Below the pieces are notes generated by a model that searched no databases, had not been told where the DNA came from, and worked only from the letters and a program-made list of their open reading frames with translations. Positions 59,071 to 64,000 of a stretch of 64,000 bases of DNA are shown piece by piece (the stretch's first letter is position 1; each line of letters begins with the position of its first letter). The stretch is from Herpetosiphon giganteus. Its GTDB lineage: Bacteria > Chloroflexota > Chloroflexia > Chloroflexales > Herpetosiphonaceae. Made by a program: the position numbers and the translations under genes. The stretch lies in assembly GCF_016907925.1 (NCBI RefSeq), contig NZ_JAFBCZ010000010.1, forward strand, positions 1 through 64,000, in the 5' to 3' direction.

Positions 59071-60528
59071 TTAAAATGTTCCTTGGCTGGCTTCTAAGCT
59101 GCCAATCCAGCGTTCGCAGGCTGAACGCAACCAGCCGACCGCGATGCCGTCAATGACGGTGCTGCTTGAATGTTGGGCCAACTTGCGTAAGGCATGTTGA
59201 TAATAGCGTAAGGCTGCGGTTTCCCGCCCTTGGTGGCGATAGCTTTCGGCCAAATGAAAGGCGATTGTCGGCGATTCGGGCACCAAATAGCTGGCACGCT
59301 CCAAATAATTAATCGCTTTATCCCACGCACCTTGGTTGAGCTCGATCATACCCAGCACCACATAGGCAGCATCTTGCAAGACATCAAGTTCTAAGGCGCG
59401 GCGGGCCTCGGCAGCAGCTTGCTCGTTTTGGCCAAGGTCGGCATGCAATTGAGCAGCCAAAGCCAAAATTGCTGGCTGACGCTGATTAGGCGCAATAGTT
59501 GCCAAAAGGCTTAATCCACGCCGTTGCTGGCCTTGTGCCCGCAAAGTACGGGCTTCTGCCAACAAACTTGCCACATCAGGCACTTTCGGCACATCAACAG
59601 TAACGATAGGCCGCGTAATTGGCCGTGGGCGCGCTGGAGTTGGCTCGACTGGCTTGTTGAGCGGCGTAGTAATGGGCCGTTCGACCGTCGGGCGTGGCTT
59701 AGGCTGACCATCGCCTTTGCGATAAATGAAAGCGCCAGCCACCTCGACCGTTTCAAAGCGATCAAAAATGCCCCACAGCGATTCAGAAAAGCCCAACAGC
59801 AAATAGCCACCAACCGCCATCGCCGCATAAATTCGTTCGATCAATTGGCGACATGTTTCAAGCTGAAAATAGATTGTGACGTTTTGGCAAAACACCACAT
59901 CAAGCTGATAGGCCCAATGCGGCAGTGCATCAAGCAAATTGTGCTGCTCGAATTGTACCAAGGATCGCGCTGCTTCGCTGACGCGCAACGACCCATTGGG
60001 CTGTTGCTCAAACCATTGTTTGTAGTCGGCTTGAACATTGGCCAACGAACGCCCACGATATTCGCCAGCAATCGCGCGCTCCAGCGGCACATGGCTTAAA
60101 TCGGTGGCCCAAATTGAAATCGGGCGGCTTGGCGGATTGCCCCATTGCTGCAAGGCAACCATGGCCATGCTATACGGCTCCTCGCCAGTTGAGCAGCCAG
60201 CGCTCCAGCAACGCAGCGGACGCAACGGCGAACGAACACGCTGAAGTTCAGGGAAAATATGCTCGCGCAAAGCCCGAAAATGAGCTGGATTGCGAAAAAA
60301 TTGAGTTTCGTGATTGGCCAAGCGCTCAGCCAACCACTGTACCTCGCTCGCATTGGTCGGGTCTTGAATGCGCAACGTATAGGCCGCTGGGCTAATTTGC
60401 AATTGGCGATAGCGCTCCTGAACAAACATGCGACCTTGGCGCATGCGACTATCATCGAGATACAAGCCCGCTCGGCGAGCGAGATAATCGCGGATGATCG
60501 TCCATTGTTCAGTGCTTAACTCACTCAT
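59071..60528 (-). CDS. cheR: CheR methyltransferase with C-terminal TPR domain
   Basis: A 485-residue protein. The N-terminal half is a CheR-type methyltransferase: ANHETQFFRNPAHFRALRE, RCWSAGCSTGEEPYSMAMVA (SAM loop), SIWATDLSHVPL and DVVFCQNVTIYF. It methylates Glu on chemoreceptors. The C-terminal part (residues 320-485) holds TPR units (LLAEARTLRAQGQQRRG, then LELDVLQDAAYVVLGMIELN), a fusion seen in alternative-function chemosensory systems. It overlaps cheB by four bases. Confidence 0.93.
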   Translation of the reverse strand: MSELSTEQWTIIRDYLARRAGLYLDDSRMRQGRMFVQERYRQLQISPAAYTLRIQDPTNASEVQWLAERLANHETQFFRNPAHFRALREHIFPELQRVRSPLRPLRCWSAGCSTGEEPYSMAMVALQQWGNPPSRPISIWATDLSHVPLERAIAGEYRGRSLANVQADYKQWFEQQPNGSLRVSEAARSLVQFEQHNLLDALPHWAYQLDVVFCQNVTIYFQLETCRQLIERIYAAMAVGGYLLLGFSESLWGIFDRFETVEVAGAFIYRKGDGQPKPRPTVERPITTPLNKPVEPTPARPRPITRPIVTVDVPKVPDVASLLAEARTLRAQGQQRRGLSLLATIAPNQRQPAILALAAQLHADLGQNEQAAAEARRALELDVLQDAAYVVLGMIELNQGAWDKAINYLERASYLVPESPTIAFHLAESYRHQGRETAALRYYQHALRKLAQHSSSTVIDGIAVGWLRSACERWIGSLEASQGTF

Positions 60529-61607
60529 CGACGTTCAGCTTCACTGAGCAGCGCCACCAACCGCGGCGCAATCGAATCGGCAGCCAAAAATTCCATCGCC
60601 GCCCCAACTTCCTCGGCGGCTCGCGGCATGCCCCAAATCGCGCTGGTTGTGCGATCTTGGGCAATTGTGCGAGCGCCTGCCCGCCGCAAGGCCAACAACC
60701 CTTGTGCGCCGTCGCGGCCCATGCCAGTTAACAGCACGCCAATCGTTTGCTTGGGCAATACCTTGGCCGCTGATTGCATGGTTACGTCAACCGATGGATA
60801 CAGCAAGTTATCTGGTTGCGATTCAAGATGAACCGTCCAGTTGCCATCGATGCGCAAATGATGGGTATCGGGAGCAACATAGACATGGCCGTTTTTCAAA
60901 CTGCCGCGATGCTGCGCCAATTCCACCTTCAAGGGCGAATGATTGTCCAACCAGTCTACCATTGTACCAACAAATCCCTCGGCGATGTGCTGCACAATGA
61001 TAATGCTTGCGGGGATGCTTGCAGGCAGGCTATGCAGGAGTTTGTATAACACACGCGGGCCGCCCGTCGAAGCGCCAACCACAATCAGCCAGCGTTGGCT
61101 TGGCGGGCTAATTGAAGCCATCAATAAAGGAATATTGGTCTCGGTAGTTGGCGATTTGCGCCGTCGCCCGCGCAAGTGGGTTACAACTTTGACCCGCGAA
61201 AGTACCTTAACTCGTTCCAATAGTCGCATCCGATTTGCTTCACCTTGGGCAAGAGTTAAATCGGTGGGTTTTTCCCACACTTCCAAGGCTCCGGCGTTGA
61301 GCATCTGAAAGGTTAAATTGCGATCATGGCGGGTCAGCGATGAGGTAATCACCAAAATTGGGGTTGGATGATAGGCCATAATTTCTTCGGTGGCCTGCAA
61401 ACCATCCATCACTGGCATGCGCACATCCATCGTGATAATATCTGGTTGCAAGGCTGCCGCCAGTTGCACCGCCTCACGCCCATCACGGGCCTCGCCAACT
61501 ACTTGAATCGCCGAATCACTGGCTAAAATAGTGCTGATGACTCGGCGCGAAACCGCCGAATCATCGACAACTAAGACGCGAATTGGTGCAAGCGGCCCTG
61601 TCATCAT
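60525..61607 (-). CDS. cheB: Chemotaxis response regulator-methylesterase CheB
   Basis: A 360-residue protein: an N-terminal receiver (RVLVVDDSAVSRRVI; phosphorylated Asp in DIITMDVRMPVMDG) and a C-terminal methylesterase with the catalytic Ser in VVGASTGGPRVLYKLL, then QHIAEGFVGTM and LLTGMGRDGAQGLL. It removes methyl groups from receptors or deamidates them. Its ATG overlaps the CheY stop by one base. MM at the start leaves a second ATG at 61604. Confidence 0.95.
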   Translation of the reverse strand: MMTGPLAPIRVLVVDDSAVSRRVISTILASDSAIQVVGEARDGREAVQLAAALQPDIITMDVRMPVMDGLQATEEIMAYHPTPILVITSSLTRHDRNLTFQMLNAGALEVWEKPTDLTLAQGEANRMRLLERVKVLSRVKVVTHLRGRRRKSPTTETNIPLLMASISPPSQRWLIVVGASTGGPRVLYKLLHSLPASIPASIIIVQHIAEGFVGTMVDWLDNHSPLKVELAQHRGSLKNGHVYVAPDTHHLRIDGNWTVHLESQPDNLLYPSVDVTMQSAAKVLPKQTIGVLLTGMGRDGAQGLLALRRAGARTIAQDRTTSAIWGMPRAAEEVGAAMEFLAADSIAPRLVALLSEAERR

Positions 61608-61966
61608 TACATACCCAACAACAGTTTGACCCGATTGGGCAAATCGAGCAAATCAAGGTCTTTGTTGAGATAATCATCGACTCCGGCCTCAAAGCCAGCT
61701 CGTTTATCATCCATTGAGGTCAACATGATAATTGGCAATTCTTCAAATAAGGGATTAGCGCGCAACTGACGGCAAACCTCGTAGCCATCAATTCCAGGCA
61801 TTTGCACATCCAACACCACTAAATCAGGCGTGAGATCGCCGATTTTTTGCAGTGCTTCCTCGCCGCTATAGGCCAAATCGACGGCATAGCCATACATTTC
61901 GAGCCGCATTTTGACAATATCGGTAACCAGTTTGCTATCGTCAACAACTAAGATTCGTTCACTCAT
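61607..61966 (-). CDS. cheY: CheY-like response regulator
   Basis: A 119-residue single receiver domain: ILVVDDSKLVTDIVKMRLEM, the phosphorylatable Asp in DLVVLDVQMPGIDGYEV, Thr/Ser region LPIIMLTSMDD and Lys in DDYLNKDLD. No output domain. It receives phosphate from the adjacent CheA. It lies 50 bases after cheA and one base before cheB. Confidence 0.9.
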   Translation of the reverse strand: MSERILVVDDSKLVTDIVKMRLEMYGYAVDLAYSGEEALQKIGDLTPDLVVLDVQMPGIDGYEVCRQLRANPLFEELPIIMLTSMDDKRAGFEAGVDDYLNKDLDLLDLPNRVKLLLGM

Positions 61967-62016
61967 TGAAAAACTCCTCGCAGGGAAAGATTGGCAGTAA
62001 TCAAGGCCAGGCTACT

Positions 62017-64000
62017 TTAGCGGCCAAGTAATTGATGAATCGTTTCGAGCAAGTTGCTTTGATCAAACTGGCTTTTGACGATATAGGCTTGTGCACCAGC
62101 CAATAAGCCTTCACGCCGATCGCTATCACGGGCTAGGCTTGTGATAATGATAATTGGCAGTTGGCGCAAACGTTCATGGCCACGCACCCGACGGGTCAAC
62201 TCAAAGCCAGTCAGCAACGGCATTTCAACATCGCTTACCAGCAGATCGTAGGAATTGAGGTTGAGCTTGTCAAGCGCATCTTGGCCGTTAATCGCGGTTT
62301 CGACGATGTAGCCCGCCGATTGTAGCATCGAGCGTAGTAGTTCGCGGGTGGTAAACGAATCTTCGGCAACCAGCAATTTGGCTGGCTGACGTTTGCTGGG
62401 CGCTGGCAAGGCCACTGGTTTGCCCCATTCGCGCGCCCGCGCCGCAATCGCCAACGGATTGAGCACTAGCACCAAACGCCCATCGGGCAGGGCAATGGCC
62501 CCAGTGCATAAGCGCTGTTCGTTCAATAAGGCCCCCAGCGATTTGACCACAACTTCGCGTTCATCAACCAATTTATCGACGAGCAAGGCCAAAGGCCGAT
62601 TGGCCGGCCCCAAAACCACCAGATTGGAAATATCCGATGGCTGCGGCAACGGTCCACGCTGCTCAAGCAATGGTGCCAGCGCCACAATGCTCACGCTCCG
62701 TTCATCAACCCGCACGCTCGGGCGACCTTCGACCATTTGAATTTGCGCGCCCGAAACCCGCCGCCCACCCAAACAGGCGGTCGATGGCAAGGCATAGGTG
62801 GTTCCAGCCACATCAAACAACAGCACCCGCGTGGTTAGCAAGGTAATTGGCAAAATCAGGGTGAAAGTCGTGCCTTGGCCCAGCACGGAATGCACATCAA
62901 CCCGTCCGCCAACTTCACTCACAGCGGCGCGCACCACATCCATGCCCACGCCACGCCCAGAAACATCGGTGATGATTGCGCTGGTGGAAAAACCAGGCTG
63001 CCAGATTAACTCCAAAGCTTCTTCATCGCGCAACCGCGCAGCCGATTCAGTATCGATAATGCCGCGTTTAATGGCTGTTGCCCGAATCACCGCTGGATCA
63101 ATGCCACGGCCATCGTCGCTGATGATAATTTCAATCGTGCCACCCAACGAGCGTGCTTGCAAGCGCAAGGTCGCTTCAGCAGGCTTGTTGGTTTTAATTC
63201 GATCATCGGGCGTTTCAACCCCATGATCAAGCGCGTTGCGCACCAAATGCAGCAACGGATCAGCCATCAACTCGATCACTTTGCGGTCGGCCTCGGTGGT
63301 TTCGCCTTCGGTGATTAAGTTAACTTCTTTGCCCAACGAACGGGCTAATTCGCGCACTGCTCGCGGAATCGGCGCAAACAAACCAGCGACTGGCTGCAAG
63401 CGGGTCGCCATCACCTCGGCCTCAAGTTCATCGACCAAGGCTTCACTGGCGGCACTATGGCTGCTCCAACGCTCGCTGAGCAAGCGCAATTGGTTGCGGG
63501 TCGATTGAGCTAAATTTTGCAATTGGCTGGCGAGTTCGCTAGCCTCACGCCGTTGCTGAAAGGTCACGCGCTGACCAGTTAAACGCTCGCTCAGTTGTTG
63601 GCTCAGACGTTCGCTTTTGCTCAGCAATTTATCTAAGGCTTCAAGATCGGCCACATGCTCAAGATGCAACTGACGGGTAACGACCAACTCACCAGCCGTA
63701 TTCAATAAACGATCCAAGCGTGAAATTGGCACGCGCACTGTCGAACGCGTGGTATTGATCAGCTTTGGAGCTTCGCCCGTAGGTCTAGCTTTTTTCGGGG
63801 CTGGGGGCGCGACAACTGGGGCTGGCTCAGGCTTGGGTTGCTCAAGCACAACTGGCACTGGCTTGGGTTCTGGCTCAGCCACAGGCTCAACAATCGGCGC
63901 TGGCTTTTTGGCTGGTGGCGAAGTTGGCAGGCTTTCGCCAGCTGCTAATGCATTCAGTTGCTCGACCAACATATCGACATTGGGATCAGTCGGCGGCGGC
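62017..64000 (-). CDS. cheA: Hybrid chemotaxis histidine kinase CheA (partial)
   Basis: The frame runs off the right edge (about 660 residues visible), so the N-terminal HPt domain is out of view. Visible parts: a Pro/Glu-rich linker; the dimerisation and catalytic domain with RVPISRLDRLLNTAGELVVTR, HLVRNALDHGVETPDDR (N box), GRGIDP and VSGRGVGMDVVRAAV; a CheW-like domain; and a C-terminal receiver (LLVAEDSFTTRELL, Asp in LLVSDVEMPLLTGFEL). A fused receiver gives a hybrid kinase like those in complex chemosensory systems. The gene is followed by cheY. Confidence 0.93.
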   Translation of the reverse strand, partial: PPPTDPNVDMLVEQLNALAAGESLPTSPPAKKPAPIVEPVAEPEPKPVPVVLEQPKPEPAPVVAPPAPKKARPTGEAPKLINTTRSTVRVPISRLDRLLNTAGELVVTRQLHLEHVADLEALDKLLSKSERLSQQLSERLTGQRVTFQQRREASELASQLQNLAQSTRNQLRLLSERWSSHSAASEALVDELEAEVMATRLQPVAGLFAPIPRAVRELARSLGKEVNLITEGETTEADRKVIELMADPLLHLVRNALDHGVETPDDRIKTNKPAEATLRLQARSLGGTIEIIISDDGRGIDPAVIRATAIKRGIIDTESAARLRDEEALELIWQPGFSTSAIITDVSGRGVGMDVVRAAVSEVGGRVDVHSVLGQGTTFTLILPITLLTTRVLLFDVAGTTYALPSTACLGGRRVSGAQIQMVEGRPSVRVDERSVSIVALAPLLEQRGPLPQPSDISNLVVLGPANRPLALLVDKLVDEREVVVKSLGALLNEQRLCTGAIALPDGRLVLVLNPLAIAARAREWGKPVALPAPSKRQPAKLLVAEDSFTTRELLRSMLQSAGYIVETAINGQDALDKLNLNSYDLLVSDVEMPLLTGFELTRRVRGHERLRQLPIIIITSLARDSDRREGLLAGAQAYIVKSQFDQSNLLETIHQLLGR

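Overview
This 64 kb window is a bacterial chromosome segment. It most likely comes from a Chloroflexota (green non-sulfur) bacterium of the Herpetosiphon type. That assignment is inference from gene content: a lipid-anchored double-domain auracyanin-like blue copper protein, a polyisoprenoid/GT-rich membrane gene set, many paralogous signalling genes and abundant word-like intergenic repeats. GC is roughly 50 percent. No rRNA, tRNA, CRISPR array, complete IS element or prophage was recognised.

Layout. 1-435: an AT-rich stretch carrying the decayed end of a Schlafen/AlbA_2-type gene. 625-6,100: a hypothetical gene, two GNAT genes, DNA polymerase III delta' (holB) and a WD40-like lipoprotein. 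6,300-14,400: a secreted LVIVD beta-propeller protein, an RluB-type pseudouridine synthase with a very long Arg/Gly repeat tail, membrane proteins, and a tandem pair of thioredoxin-fold AhpC/TSA-like proteins. 14,358-20,750: GNAT, alpha/beta hydrolase, MmyB-like regulator, a LacI regulator overlapping an MsmK/UgpC-type sugar ABC ATPase, and a CoA-type NUDIX hydrolase. 20,778-28,080: glycosyltransferases, a DUF2723-like membrane protein, a membrane-anchored PP2C phosphatase, a Nif11-like small peptide and a PlsC-type acyltransferase. 29,155-31,784: the conserved rpmH-rnpA-yidD-yidC-jag operon, with terminator-like hairpins in its leader and between yidD and yidC. 31,859-40,045: HMG-CoA-lyase-like protein, ALG5-type glycosyltransferase, flippase, auracyanin-like protein, SWIM protein with a complex leader, gltX and a membrane protein. 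40,238-41,453: tatC and tatA/B. 41,588-49,529: the type II fatty-acid synthesis region (acpP, nusB, Asp23/Gls24, accC, three tandem FabG-type SDRs, fabD, fabH, rpmF, yceD/DUF177). 49,597-55,243: coiled-coil protein, coaD, rsmD, Gfo/Idh/MocA oxidoreductase, a PadR/HAAS-like pair and an acyl-ACP desaturase. 55,340-64,000: a signalling cluster containing a STAS antagonist, HATPase anti-sigma-like kinase, TPR protein, PP2C phosphatase, CheR-TPR, CheB, CheY and a hybrid CheA that runs off the right edge.

How parts work together. The fab genes supply acyl chains that the desaturase and PlsC-type acyltransferase can use. The rpmH-jag block is the standard ribosome/RNase P/membrane-insertion operon. 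The right-hand cluster fuses a chemosensory core (CheA/Y/B/R) with RsbU/RsbW/RsbV-like partner switching in one overlapping gene string, which is the most system-like item here. Other notable points are a FabG paralogue without the catalytic Lys, a possible attenuator between yidD and yidC, a SWIM-gene leader with two terminator-like hairpins and a short ORF, and five intergenic clusters of word-like repeats.
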